A DNA stretch of 54,552 bases, from positions 1 through 54,552 of the forward strand of contig DATJAQ010000107.1 of NCBI GenBank assembly GCA_035516075.1. The letters run 5' to 3'. The stretch is from Gp13-AA77 sp035516075 (lineage in GTDB: Bacteria > Acidobacteriota > Terriglobia > UBA7540). The first letter of the stretch is position 1, and each line of letters opens with the position of its first letter. Both the position numbers and the translations under genes were made by a program. Shown piece by piece: positions 16,635 to 25,041 of this stretch. Below the pieces are notes generated by a model. The model made no database searches and had not been told where the DNA came from. It was given only the letters and a program-made list of their open reading frames with translations.

Positions 16635-17918
16635 ATGTCTTCCCTATTGATTCAAGGCGGCCGGGTGGTTGCGCCGCTCGATGGGTTCGACGCCGGCCTC
16701 GACGTGCTGGTGGAAGACGGTGTGATCCGCCAGGTCGCGCCCGGCCTGCGCGGTCCCGCCGACGAGGTGATCGACGCCGGCGGGCAGGTGGTGGCGCCGG
16801 GCTTGATCGATCTGCACGTTCACCTGCGCGAGCCGGGCGGTGAAGCGTCCGAAACCCTCGAGACCGGCCTCGCGGCCGCCGTGGCGGGCGGCTTCACGTC
16901 AGTCTGCCCCATGCCCAACACCTCGCCGGTGAACGACCACGTGGATTTCACCCGCGCCCTGATCGAGCGTGCGAAGCGGCTCGGCCTGGCGCGCGTTTTC
17001 CCCATCGCGGCCGTTTCGATGCGCAGCGAGGGCGAAACGCTGACCGACTTCCGCGGCTTGGTGGCCGCAGGCGCGGTGGCCTTCTCGGACGACGGCCGGC
17101 CGGTGAAGACCGCGGCGCTGATGCGGCGCGCGCTGGAGGCGGCGCGCGATGTGGGCGTGGCCGTCATCGAGCATTGCGAGGACCCGAGCCTGAGCGCGGG
17201 CGCGGTGGTGAACGAAGGCGCGGTGGCGCAGAAGCTCGGCGTGAAGGGCGCTTGCGGGGCCTCGGAAGAAGTCTGCCTGGCGCGCGACGTGGTGCTGGCG
17301 GCCGACACCGGGGGCCATCTGCACGCGGCACATATTTCCACGGCGCGGTCGGTGGAGCTGGTGCGGGCGGCCCGGCGGCGCGGGATTCGCGTGACCGCCG
17401 AGGCGACCCCTCATCACTTCACCCTCACCGACGAAGCCGTGCAACGCTGCGGAACCGCCGCCAAGATGAATCCGCCGTTGCGCAGCGCGCGCGATCTCGA
17501 GGCGGTGCTCGGAGGGCTTGCTGACGGCGCGATCGACGCCATTGCCACCGATCATGCCCCTCACGCTCCCGAGCTCAAGGCGAAGCCGCTCGCCGAAGCG
17601 CCTTTCGGCGTAATTGGCCTCGAAACCGCCTTGGGCCTCGCCCTGACATTTCTGGTTCACACCGGCCGCATCACGCTGGCCCAGCTCGTCACCCTGCTAA
17701 GCGCGAACCCGGCGCAGATGATCCACCAGACTCTCGGCCGTCTGGCGGTCGGCGCCGCGGCGGATCTGACCGTGTTCAATCCCGATTTGGAATGGACCTA
17801 CCGCGCCGAGGACGGCCGCTCCAAGAGCCGCAATTCGCCTTTTGACGGTTGGAAGCTTAAGGGCGCAGTGACGGCCACGGTGGTGGCCGGGCGGGTGGTT
17901 TACCGCCGGTCAAATTGA
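16635..17918 (+). CDS. pyrC: Dihydroorotase (class I)
   Basis: PyrC closes carbamoyl-aspartate to dihydroorotate in pyrimidine synthesis. The 427-residue amidohydrolase has the zinc-binding DLHVHLREPG (about residues 58-67), CPMPNTSPVND, later metal His in IEHCED and HAAHIST, and the catalytic Asp in ATDHAPH. The C-terminal composite barrel ends VVAGRVVYRR. The ATG at 16635 fits the family N-terminus; the frame is open further upstream only through overlap with rnhB. It is convergent with pyrE, with stop codons 20 nt apart. Confidence 0.95.
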   Translation: MSSLLIQGGRVVAPLDGFDAGLDVLVEDGVIRQVAPGLRGPADEVIDAGGQVVAPGLIDLHVHLREPGGEASETLETGLAAAVAGGFTSVCPMPNTSPVNDHVDFTRALIERAKRLGLARVFPIAAVSMRSEGETLTDFRGLVAAGAVAFSDDGRPVKTAALMRRALEAARDVGVAVIEHCEDPSLSAGAVVNEGAVAQKLGVKGACGASEEVCLARDVVLAADTGGHLHAAHISTARSVELVRAARRRGIRVTAEATPHHFTLTDEAVQRCGTAAKMNPPLRSARDLEAVLGGLADGAIDAIATDHAPHAPELKAKPLAEAPFGVIGLETALGLALTFLVHTGRITLAQLVTLLSANPAQMIHQTLGRLAVGAAADLTVFNPDLEWTYRAEDGRSKSRNSPFDGWKLKGAVTATVVAGRVVYRRSN

Positions 17919-17938
17919 CGGCGGCCGCGCTCTCGGGT

Positions 17939-18523
17939 CTAGGACGCAGCAGGCTTGCTTCGACTGCCGGGTTTCATCGCGGGCACTCCGGCCTTGCACA
18001 GCGGGCATTCGGCGGGCTGATAGTTTTGAACCGTCAGCGTGAGCAGCGCGGCTCGCGGCAAGCCGAGGTCTGCGGCGCCGCCGCTTCGATCCACCAGCGA
18101 ACCGGCGGCCACCACTTTGCCGCCCGCCTCTTCCACGGCGCGGATGGTTTCAAGCGTTGAGCCGCCCGTGGTGATAACGTCTTCGACTACAAGAGCAGGC
18201 TCTCCGGGCGCCAGGCTGAAGCCGCGGCGCAATGTCATGCGGCTGTCCTCGCGCTCGGTAAAGAGGGCGCGGACGCCCAGAGCCCGCGCCACTTCGTGCG
18301 CCACCAGGATTCCGCCGAGCGCAGGCGCCACCACGACTGTCGCGCCGGTCCGGCCGAGGCGGGCGGCGAGCTCGCGGCCGAGTTGCTCGGCCACCGCAGG
18401 ATGCTGGAGCACGAGCGCGCACTGGATGTAGCGATCGCTGTGCAGGCCCGAGGACAGTACGAAATGGCCTTCGAGCAATGCGTGATGACCGCGAAACAGA
18501 TCGAGCAGTTCACGCTCGTCCAT
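17939..18523 (-). CDS. pyrE: Orotate phosphoribosyltransferase
   Basis: PyrE joins orotate and PRPP to give OMP. The 194-residue product has FVLSSGLHSDRYIQ near the N-terminus and the PRPP-binding loop VVEDVITTGGST at about residues 110-121. The Cys pair CPLC near the C-terminus occurs in many PyrE of this type. The start at 18523 lies within the end of pyrF (14-nt overlap), so the two are probably coupled. Confidence 0.95.
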   Translation of the reverse strand: MDERELLDLFRGHHALLEGHFVLSSGLHSDRYIQCALVLQHPAVAEQLGRELAARLGRTGATVVVAPALGGILVAHEVARALGVRALFTEREDSRMTLRRGFSLAPGEPALVVEDVITTGGSTLETIRAVEEAGGKVVAAGSLVDRSGGAADLGLPRAALLTLTVQNYQPAECPLCKAGVPAMKPGSRSKPAAS

Positions 18524-19295
18524 GAGCGCCGGCCTCCGAATTTGGATGTGAAAGTGCGCGGGCGATTTCGTCGACGATGGCGTCGGCCGCGTCCGCCGGG
18601 TCCGGCGCCTGAGTGATGGGGCGGCCGACCACCAGGAAGTCCGCTCCGGCGCAAATGGCGGCTTCCGGTGTGGCGGCGCGGGCCTGGTCGTCGACGGCCG
18701 CACGGGCGGGCCGAATGCCGGGTGTGACCATGACGAAACTGGCGCCGCACGCCAGCCGAATCGCAGCGGCTTCGCGAGGCGAGGCCACCACGCCGCCTAG
18801 CCCAGCCGCCTGGGCCAGGCGCGCAAGGCGCGTCACCGCCGCCCCGGCGGGTTCGTTCCAGCCGATGGAGATCAGGTCATCGTCTGCCAGGCTGGTAAGC
18901 ACGGTGACGCCAAGCACCAGCGGCGCCTCGGCCCCGCCCGCGCCTTCCTGAGCGCCTTCGAGCGCAGCCTGCATCATGGCGCGCCCGCCGGACGCGTGAA
19001 CGGTGATCATCCTGGCGCCCAGTCGGGCGGCCGAGCGCGCCGCGCCGCGGACGGTGTTGGGAATGTCGTGCAGCTTCAGGTCCAGAAAAACTGGCGCGCC
19101 GTGCTGGATGAAGCTCCTGATCAGCGCCGGGCCTTCGGCAGTGAAGAGCTCCAGGCCAATCTTGAACGGGCCCACGCGCCCTCGAAGCCGCTCTGCCAGG
19201 CGCAGGGCGTGGTCAGCCGTAGGGACATCAAGGGCCAGAATCAACCTGGCCCGGGCCTCAGCTCGGCCTTTCGCTGCTGTGTCGTCTGCGGACAT
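18510..19295 (-). CDS. pyrF: Orotidine 5'-phosphate decarboxylase
   Basis: PyrF decarboxylates OMP to UMP. The 261-residue TIM barrel has LILALDVPTADHAL, the catalytic Asp-Lys-x-x-Asp in FLDLKLHDIPNT (about residue 70), VMVTPGIRP and the phosphate-binding FLVVGRPITQA. It is the first gene of a pyrF-pyrE pair. Together with pyrC opposite, three of the six UMP-pathway steps are in this window. Confidence 0.96.
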   Translation of the reverse strand: MSADDTAAKGRAEARARLILALDVPTADHALRLAERLRGRVGPFKIGLELFTAEGPALIRSFIQHGAPVFLDLKLHDIPNTVRGAARSAARLGARMITVHASGGRAMMQAALEGAQEGAGGAEAPLVLGVTVLTSLADDDLISIGWNEPAGAAVTRLARLAQAAGLGGVVASPREAAAIRLACGASFVMVTPGIRPARAAVDDQARAATPEAAICAGADFLVVGRPITQAPDPADAADAIVDEIARALSHPNSEAGAHGRA

Positions 19296-19377
19296 AGATG
19301 ATTTTGGTCAAATCAAGATTGTAGCGGAAGACGAGAAAGGAACCCATGGCATCGAAGCGCAACCGCACCGGCTGGCT

Positions 19378-19974
19378 TCAGCCTTCATGGGATTCCATCG
19401 AAGTTTCATCCGATGTCGTCAGCGGATGCGACGGAAAAAGCCGCTGAAACTCGTCGGTCTGGCGGCGGACGGCGAGCCAATCGAAAAAGAGCCCGGGGCT
19501 CTGAAGCCACACGCGGAACCAGCTTGCGATCTCTCGCTTCTCCTGCCGCTTTTCCCTGCTGACCCGTGGATTGACCGCCAGGCCCTCGGCGCGCTGCTTG
19601 CCGCGAAGCACGAGCTTTCGCACCAAGCGCTGGCCCTCGAAATCCGAGGCCGACTGGTACTCCCCGTAGATGGCGTCCAGGCGTCGCAGAGCGGCCTCCG
19701 TGGTGGCAAGGTCGTTGAAGCGCAACGCCCCTTCGAGGCGGGCGGCGTACGGCGCCGGAAGGGTAGAGCCGGTGTAGCGATCTTCGTAATCAACGTGGGT
19801 CCCGGCATGGCGAAGTACGCCGGCGATGTAGCCGAGCGACGGCCAGGCGGCGGAGGGCGCGCGCTCGCGCAGGTTTTTCTGGATCATCCTGAGCTCGCGC
19901 ACACCGGCTGTGGCGAGCTGGTGTTTCTCGCGATACTCGAGGATCAGCCGCTTCTTGCCGAGTCTCGCACCCAT
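19378..19974 (-). CDS. Conserved hypothetical protein after mltG
   Basis: A 198-residue, Arg/Glu-rich, mostly helical protein that I do not recognise. It has no signal peptide or membrane helix, so it is probably cytoplasmic. The ATG at 19974 follows the mltG stop by one base, pointing to translational coupling; an in-frame start at 20001 would overlap mltG. The length and codon use look real. Confidence 0.6.
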   Translation of the reverse strand: MGARLGKKRLILEYREKHQLATAGVRELRMIQKNLRERAPSAAWPSLGYIAGVLRHAGTHVDYEDRYTGSTLPAPYAARLEGALRFNDLATTEAALRRLDAIYGEYQSASDFEGQRLVRKLVLRGKQRAEGLAVNPRVSREKRQEKREIASWFRVWLQSPGLFFDWLAVRRQTDEFQRLFPSHPLTTSDETSMESHEG

Positions 19975-19975
19975 T

Positions 19976-21073
19976 TCAGTGCCTTGACCTTGTCCGGGCA
20001 TGACGCCGGCGGCGATGCGCAGCGGGCGCCGGATCCTTTACCGTCTGGATTGTATCTCGGGCGGCGATCTGCCGCCGATATCGCGCCACATTGCGATTGT
20101 GTTCGTCGAGCGTCTTCGCGAAAACATGACCGCCGTGCAGGTTGCTCACGAAGTAGAGCGCATCGCTCGAAGCCGGATGGAGCGCAGCCTCCATGGAGGC
20201 CGCGCCGGGCGAACAGATGGGCCCCGGGGGCAGCCCGGGTGTCCGGTAGGTGTTGTACGGTGAGGGTGAATCCAGCACGGCCAAGGTGATCGACGGGCGG
20301 CGCGGCAGGGGATTGGCGCCGCCCTGCGAGTCGAGGCGCGCCGCGTAGGCAACGGTCGGGTCACAATCGAGCGCCATACCGCGTTCGACACGCCGCAGAA
20401 AGACGCCGGCAATCTCGCGCCGTTCGGCGGCATTGGGCGTCTCCTTCTCGACCAGTGACGCGAGCGTCACAACGTCGTGCAGGCTCCGCCCGTTGAGTTC
20501 CGCCTGGAGCCGCGATCTGAACACCTCTCGGAATCGCGCCAACATGTTCTCGACCACGGCCGCCGCGGTTACGCCGGCGGGGAAGCGGTAAGTGTCCGGG
20601 AAAAGGTAGCCCTCGAGGGTGGGCGCGGCCGGGTCGAGGTCGCGGATCAGCGCCGTTTGCAGGGTGGCACGCAAGAAGGCCCGAGGGTCGAGGCCCAGCC
20701 GCTCCTGGAGCAGGCGAGCCATGTCGAAGCGGTCGGAGCCCTCCGGGATCACCACCTGGAGATAGTAGATATCGCCGCGAACGATTTTCCAGTAAACGTC
20801 GCGCGGGCTGAGCGGCCGGTTGAAGAGGTATTCGCCCGCTTTCAAGGTGCGGTGTTTGGGCCGTCCGAGTGCGTAGAGGGCCAGAAATGGCGCACGATAT
20901 CGCAACACCCTCTGCGAGGCCAGCGCGCGGGCGGCCGCCTCTGCGCCCGATCCCGGCGGAATGGTGACGATGACCTTCTCGGGGTAGCCCTGGTAGGGCT
21001 GCAAGGCCTCCACGGCGAGCAGCACGCCGCCGAGCACGGCGAGCGCGAAAGCAATGGGGAGAAGCTTCTTCAC
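19976..21073 (-). CDS. mltG: Endolytic murein transglycosylase MltG
   Basis: MltG cuts nascent peptidoglycan strands and is proposed to terminate their polymerisation. The 365-residue protein has one N-terminal membrane helix (residues 4-23), a LysM-like region (VTIPPGSGAEAAARAL, LKAGEYLF) and the YceG domain with LEGYLFPDTYRF, the catalytic Glu in LASLVEKET (about residue 212), and YNTYRTPGLPPGPICSPG. It overlaps ruvX by 4 nt. The last ~20 residues are an Arg/His-rich tail beyond the family core. Confidence 0.94.
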   Translation of the reverse strand: MKKLLPIAFALAVLGGVLLAVEALQPYQGYPEKVIVTIPPGSGAEAAARALASQRVLRYRAPFLALYALGRPKHRTLKAGEYLFNRPLSPRDVYWKIVRGDIYYLQVVIPEGSDRFDMARLLQERLGLDPRAFLRATLQTALIRDLDPAAPTLEGYLFPDTYRFPAGVTAAAVVENMLARFREVFRSRLQAELNGRSLHDVVTLASLVEKETPNAAERREIAGVFLRRVERGMALDCDPTVAYAARLDSQGGANPLPRRPSITLAVLDSPSPYNTYRTPGLPPGPICSPGAASMEAALHPASSDALYFVSNLHGGHVFAKTLDEHNRNVARYRRQIAARDTIQTVKDPAPAAHRRRRHARTRSRH

Positions 21074-21552
21074 AACTCCGCTCGCACCTCGGTCCGGGCG
21101 CGCTCGAAGGCGCGACGGTCGAGATAACTCTGCAGCAGGATCTGCGCGGCTACGCGGTCACGCGCCTGGCGCCGCTTGCGGGCGTCCATCCCCGTTTCGC
21201 GGAGAGAGCGATCCGCCTCGCGGCTTGTCATACGCTCATCCCAGAGCTCAACGGGCACCGCGAGCCGCTCGCGCAGTTCTTCCACGAAGCGTACCGCGAG
21301 TCGCGACATGTCTGTTGCCTCACCGGTGCGGCTGATGGGATGGCCCACCAGGATACGGGTCACCGAGTAGTCCGCCGCCACCCGCTCGATGCGGTCAAGG
21401 TCGGCGCGTTTGTTGGTGCGTTGCAGGGTCGGCAAGCCCTGCGCGGTAAGGCCCAGCGCGTCGGACACCGCCAAACCCATGCGGACGAGGCCGAAGTCAA
21501 CCGCAAGGGTTCGGCCCGAAGGCGCGGCATTCGCGGTTCTGATCTCTTCCAC
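21070..21552 (-). CDS. ruvX: Holliday-junction-resolvase-like protein (YqgF/RuvX)
   Basis: A 160-residue RNase H-fold protein of the YqgF family, implicated in pre-16S rRNA 5'-end maturation. It has LAVDFGLVRMGLAVSD, ILVGHPISRTGEATDMS and WDERMTSREADR. The GTG at 21552 gives the usual N-terminus. A GTG 12 nt upstream is equally possible, and neither has a strong Shine-Dalgarno. It overlaps mltG by 4 nt, the common ruvX-mltG arrangement. Confidence 0.9.
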   Translation of the reverse strand: MEEIRTANAAPSGRTLAVDFGLVRMGLAVSDALGLTAQGLPTLQRTNKRADLDRIERVAADYSVTRILVGHPISRTGEATDMSRLAVRFVEELRERLAVPVELWDERMTSREADRSLRETGMDARKRRQARDRVAAQILLQSYLDRRAFERARTEVRAEL

Positions 21553-21589
21553 GCTTCGATCATACACCGGCGGAATCTGCGGCGGGCTC

Positions 21590-22690
21590 TCAACGTGCCC
21601 CCTGGCGTTGCTCCCGTTGCAGCAGGGTGCGTTTGCGCTCGAGGCCCCAACGATAGCCGCCGAGGCTTCTATCCTGACGCAGGACGCGGTGACAGGGCAC
21701 CACGAGGGCGACAGGATTGACGGCGCAGGCACGGGCCACAGCGCGAGCCGCTCGCGGCCGCCCCACAGCGCGGGCCACCTCGGTGTACGAGCGCGTCTCG
21801 CCGTACGGGATGTTGCGCAGCTCGCGCCACACCTTCCATTGAAACGTCGTCGCCTGTACGTCGACGGGAAGGTTGAGCGCCGGCGCCTCACCGGAGAGGT
21901 GGTTTTGGAAGGCATTCACCAGGTTCTGAAGCCCGGCCGGATCGGGCCGAATCTCTGCCTTGGGGTACTCATCGGAGAGAGACTTTCGGAGCGGCGCATC
22001 CGAATCGCCCAGGCACACTCGGCAAACGCCCAGCCCGGTGGCCGCGATCAGCAAGCGGCCGAGCGGAGAGTCGACAATGGTGTAACCGATGCGCATTCCG
22101 GCGCCTCCCCGACGGTAGGCGCCGGGCGTCATGCCGAGCTGGGCGCGTGCGCGCTCATAGACGGCGCGGCTTGAGCCGTAGCCGGCTTCGTACACCGCTG
22201 CCGCCACGTTCTCGCTGGTCCGCAGGCTGGTGCGCAGTCGGCCTAGCCGCCGGGCCTCGGCGTATTCGCGAGGCGTGAGGCCGGTCGCGCGCTTAAAGCC
22301 GCGCGCCAGGCGATGCGGGCTCAGCCCGAGCTGCGCGCCCAGCTCGGTCAACGTCGGAGCCTCATCTGCGGCGGCGTCGAGCACACCGATGGCGTTGCCG
22401 ACGAGTTTAAGTTGCCGGTCGCCCGCCGCGCCTGCCTGGGCGCCGCAGCGGCGGCACGGCCGAAAGCCGGCCTGCTCGGCAGCCCGCGAGTGAGGGTAGA
22501 AGACCACTTGGTTCTTTCGCGGGCGGCGCGACGGACACGAAGGCCGGCAGTAGATTCCGGTGGAGCGCACCGCGTAGACGAAACTCCCGTCGTAGCTGTG
22601 ATCGTGGTCGAGCACCGCCTGCCAATAACGGTCATCGGGCCGGGTGCCGGCCCTGACTGCTGATTTTGCCTCGCTCAGTATTGCCATCAT
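21590..22690 (-). CDS. ada: Ada: DNA methyl transferase and AraC-type activator
   Basis: Ada repairs O6-methylguanine and methyl-phosphotriesters and activates the adaptive response. The 366-residue protein has the N-terminal zinc domain with four Cys (IYCRPSC and FRPCRRC; the first is the methyl-acceptor), an AraC helix-turn-helix pair (about residues 90-180), and a C-terminal alkyltransferase domain with the acceptor Cys in NPVALVVPCHRVL. The first of two adjacent ATGs (22690) has GAGGAG 5 nt upstream. It lies 37 nt upstream of ruvX on the same strand. Confidence 0.95.
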   Translation of the reverse strand: MMAILSEAKSAVRAGTRPDDRYWQAVLDHDHSYDGSFVYAVRSTGIYCRPSCPSRRPRKNQVVFYPHSRAAEQAGFRPCRRCGAQAGAAGDRQLKLVGNAIGVLDAAADEAPTLTELGAQLGLSPHRLARGFKRATGLTPREYAEARRLGRLRTSLRTSENVAAAVYEAGYGSSRAVYERARAQLGMTPGAYRRGGAGMRIGYTIVDSPLGRLLIAATGLGVCRVCLGDSDAPLRKSLSDEYPKAEIRPDPAGLQNLVNAFQNHLSGEAPALNLPVDVQATTFQWKVWRELRNIPYGETRSYTEVARAVGRPRAARAVARACAVNPVALVVPCHRVLRQDRSLGGYRWGLERKRTLLQREQRQGAR

Positions 22691-22867
22691 CGAAGCTCCT
22701 CGCTTGTTGGATGCTGCCCAGGAGACCAAGAATCTCGGGGCGCATTTCCAGCCTAGCGGGAAGGCTGTCCCTGGTTCTATCCGCTTTGAGCGCTCAAACT
22801 CGCCGATTCGAAAGCCCGAAGCCCTCCTCGCTGGGCGGCCGGCGGCGCGCCTGGCCGCAGGCACGGG

Positions 22868-22897
22868 TTGGAATTCGCCGTGATGCCGGGCTAGAAT
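22868..22897 (+). promoter_or_regulatory. Promoter of the AI-2E family permease gene
   Basis: TTGGAA (22868-22873) and TAGAAT (22892-22897, five of six) are separated by 18 nt. The ATG is 19 nt after the -10, so the leader would be about 13 nt. Confidence 0.45.
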
Positions 22898-22916
22898 CAG
22901 GTTCGGAGCCCGCCCC

Positions 22917-23984
22917 ATGTCCGAGGTGAAGCAGTCCAGCTCTCCTGCCGCCGGCGCGGCCAGCACCAGTCTGAAGATTATCGCCGCCGGCATCGTGGTG
23001 GCGGCGCTTTACTACGCCAGTTCCGTGGTGATCGCGCTGGTGCTTTCCATCTTCATCGCCTTCGTGCTCGATCCCGGCGTGAGCGGCCTGGAGCGCCTTC
23101 ACATCCCGCGCTGGCTGGGATCGCTGGTGGTGGTTCTGATCGGGCTGGCGGCGGTCTATCTCATTGTCTACGTCCTCTCGAGCAGCGCCTTTTCCTTGGC
23201 CGCCGATCTGCCCAAGGTAGAGAGCCGCCTCCGGCAGGTCGTAGCCCGGCTTGAGGAGCCCATCGCCCATTTGGGCTCCGCCTTCACCTCGGCGAGCTCG
23301 CCGGAGCGCAATGTGACGACGGTGCGCATTGAGCAGGAGTCGCCTTGGGGACAATTCCTGCTGCGCGGCATCGGCTCGGTCTACGCGTTCACGGTTACGG
23401 TGATGTTCATTCCGTTTCTGGTGTTCTTTATGCTGACATCCAAGAACCAGATCTGGGCTGCCACCTTGAATTTGTTTGCCCCGGAGCGCCGCCAACAGTC
23501 TGAAGACGTGATCCACGGCATCGGTGAAATGGTACGGCAGTATGTGATCGGCAACATCCTGGTGGCGGCGATTTCAGCGTTCCTCATTACCCCCGTCTTC
23601 GAATTCGTCGGCCTGCCGTACGCCATCATTTTGGGACCGGTTTCGGCGCTTCTCAATCTGATTCCCTATATCGGCGTCGCTTTGGCCATGCTCCCGCCGC
23701 TGCTTGTGGGATTGCTGGCCTTCGACCGAGTCGGTCCTTTCGCGGCGGTGGCGGTCACGGTGGCGGCAGTGCACGTCGTAGCGGTGAACTTTCTCACACC
23801 CAAGTTTGTGGGGCGGCGGGTGAAACTGAACGCGCTTTCCGTGACCCTGGCCATGATGTTCTGGAGCGCCTTGTGGGGCGCTTTCGGCCTGGTGCTAGCC
23901 ATCCCGATCACCGCGTCGTTCAAGGCGGTCTGTGACAACGTCCGTTCCCTGCGGCCGCTCGGCGCCTGGCTCGGCGATAGCTGA
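22917..23984 (+). CDS. AI-2E family transporter (PerM/YhhT type)
   Basis: A 355-residue inner-membrane protein with about seven hydrophobic segments. They are paired near the N-terminus (residues 20-52 and 60-90), followed by a polar region at ~95-150 and a membrane block from ~155 to the end. VKLNALSVTLAMMFWSALWGAFGLVLAIP near the C-terminus is typical of the family. Members include autoinducer-2 exporters and Na+/H+ antiporters, so the substrate cannot be read from sequence. It is divergent from ada and convergent with thiE. Confidence 0.88.
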   Translation: MSEVKQSSSPAAGAASTSLKIIAAGIVVAALYYASSVVIALVLSIFIAFVLDPGVSGLERLHIPRWLGSLVVVLIGLAAVYLIVYVLSSSAFSLAADLPKVESRLRQVVARLEEPIAHLGSAFTSASSPERNVTTVRIEQESPWGQFLLRGIGSVYAFTVTVMFIPFLVFFMLTSKNQIWAATLNLFAPERRQQSEDVIHGIGEMVRQYVIGNILVAAISAFLITPVFEFVGLPYAIILGPVSALLNLIPYIGVALAMLPPLLVGLLAFDRVGPFAAVAVTVAAVHVVAVNFLTPKFVGRRVKLNALSVTLAMMFWSALWGAFGLVLAIPITASFKAVCDNVRSLRPLGAWLGDS

Positions 23985-23999
23985 TCACGCACCGGGTGC

Positions 24000-24015
24000 G
24001 GCCTCTCCGAAGGCC
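24000..24015. terminator. Hairpin between convergent genes
   Basis: GGCCT-N6-AGGCC forms a 5-bp stem in the 41-nt gap between the AI-2E family permease gene (plus) and thiE (minus). There is no clear T-tract on either side, so it is at best a weak bidirectional terminator. Confidence 0.3.
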
Positions 24016-24025
24016 GGTTCTCCCC

Positions 24026-24754
24026 TCAATCCTCATCAGCGCGGCCCTCGATCGCAGTTGCGGAGCTTGCAGGCCCAGCCCCCTCCTGGCCTTCGCCGAA
24101 AAACCCCTCGATCTCGCGGCGCAACTCGGCAACGCAGGTCGCCAGCGACTCACACTGCTGAAAGATCGAGATGCCTGCAACGCCCGCAGCGCCGGCCTGC
24201 AGGCACGGCCGCACCCGGGGCAGGGTGATTCCGCCGAGCGCGAGCACCGGAATCCGGGCCTTCCGGGTCGCCTGCTCGAGCGGCCGCAATCCGAGCGGCG
24301 GCCCGTAAGGAAGCTTCGAGGCGGTTTCGAAGATCGGCCCGAGCAGCGCGTAGTCGGCGCCCGCGTCCTCGGCGGCGCCCACCTCGGCGGCCGAATGGCA
24401 GGAGACGCCCACCCAGAACGTCGGCCTGCCAGAAGCTGCCAGTGCGGCGCGCACATCCTGGACCGGCATCGACTGCCCTCCCAGGTGAACGCCGTGGGCG
24501 CCCGACGCCAGCGCCACGTCGAGCCTGTCATTCACCACGATGCCTGAGTTGGCCCCGCGCACCGCTGCGCGACGCGCGGCGTCGAGCGCCCCTTCCACCA
24601 GCGCCAACAGGTCCCGCGTCGCGAGGTCTTTTTCCCGGATTTGCAGAAGGTCAACCCCGGCCTCGACCGCTTCCGCGACGACCGGCAAGAGCGGCCTGGA
24701 GGCAAGCCCGTGGCGGTCGGTGATGTAGCAGAGCCGGAGTTCCGAAAGCGTCAT
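24026..24754 (-). CDS. thiE: Thiamine-phosphate synthase
   Basis: ThiE joins the thiazole and pyrimidine halves of thiamine. The 242-residue TIM barrel shows LCYITDRHGL, LLQIREKDLATRDLL, IVVNDRLDVALASGAHGVHLGG, WVGVSCHSAAE, DYALLGPIF and LALGGITL. The C-terminal ~25 residues, rich in Gly/Ala, extend beyond the family core. Its ATG immediately follows the stop codon of the small upstream membrane-protein gene, suggesting coupled translation. Confidence 0.93.
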   Translation of the reverse strand: MTLSELRLCYITDRHGLASRPLLPVVAEAVEAGVDLLQIREKDLATRDLLALVEGALDAARRAAVRGANSGIVVNDRLDVALASGAHGVHLGGQSMPVQDVRAALAASGRPTFWVGVSCHSAAEVGAAEDAGADYALLGPIFETASKLPYGPPLGLRPLEQATRKARIPVLALGGITLPRVRPCLQAGAAGVAGISIFQQCESLATCVAELRREIEGFFGEGQEGAGPASSATAIEGRADED

Positions 24755-25006
24755 TCAGTTCGAACCGCCGGGCTGTGCGGCGAGGGCGCGCCGGCGGCTG
24801 AGCATCGCATTGACACCCAGTCCGAGATCCGCCAGCCCCAGGCCGGAGACGGCGCCCCGCACATAATCATTGCGCGCCAAGGTTTCGATCCAGGTATAGT
24901 GAGCCACAAAATAGTTGTTCGTCCAGGGCGGGATCCAGGGCGTGACGAGCAAAACCAGGCCCATCGTCAGGCACAACAGAATATAGAGCACCCTGGCGGA
25001 TTGCAT
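24755..25006 (-). CDS. Small membrane protein of unknown function
   Basis: An 83-residue protein with hydrophobic segments at about residues 4-24 (LYILLCLTMGLVLLVTPW) and 49-66, giving two probable membrane helices. The ATG at 25006 starts close to the first helix; an upstream ATG at 25045 would overlap the TPR gene end. I recognise no family. It sits between a TPR protein gene and thiE, tightly spaced on both sides. Confidence 0.55.
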   Translation of the reverse strand: MQSARVLYILLCLTMGLVLLVTPWIPPWTNNYFVAHYTWIETLARNDYVRGAVSGLGLADLGLGVNAMLSRRRALAAQPGGSN

Positions 25007-25041
25007 CGGGATCTCCCATGGGGACGAGGCAGCCGCTTCGC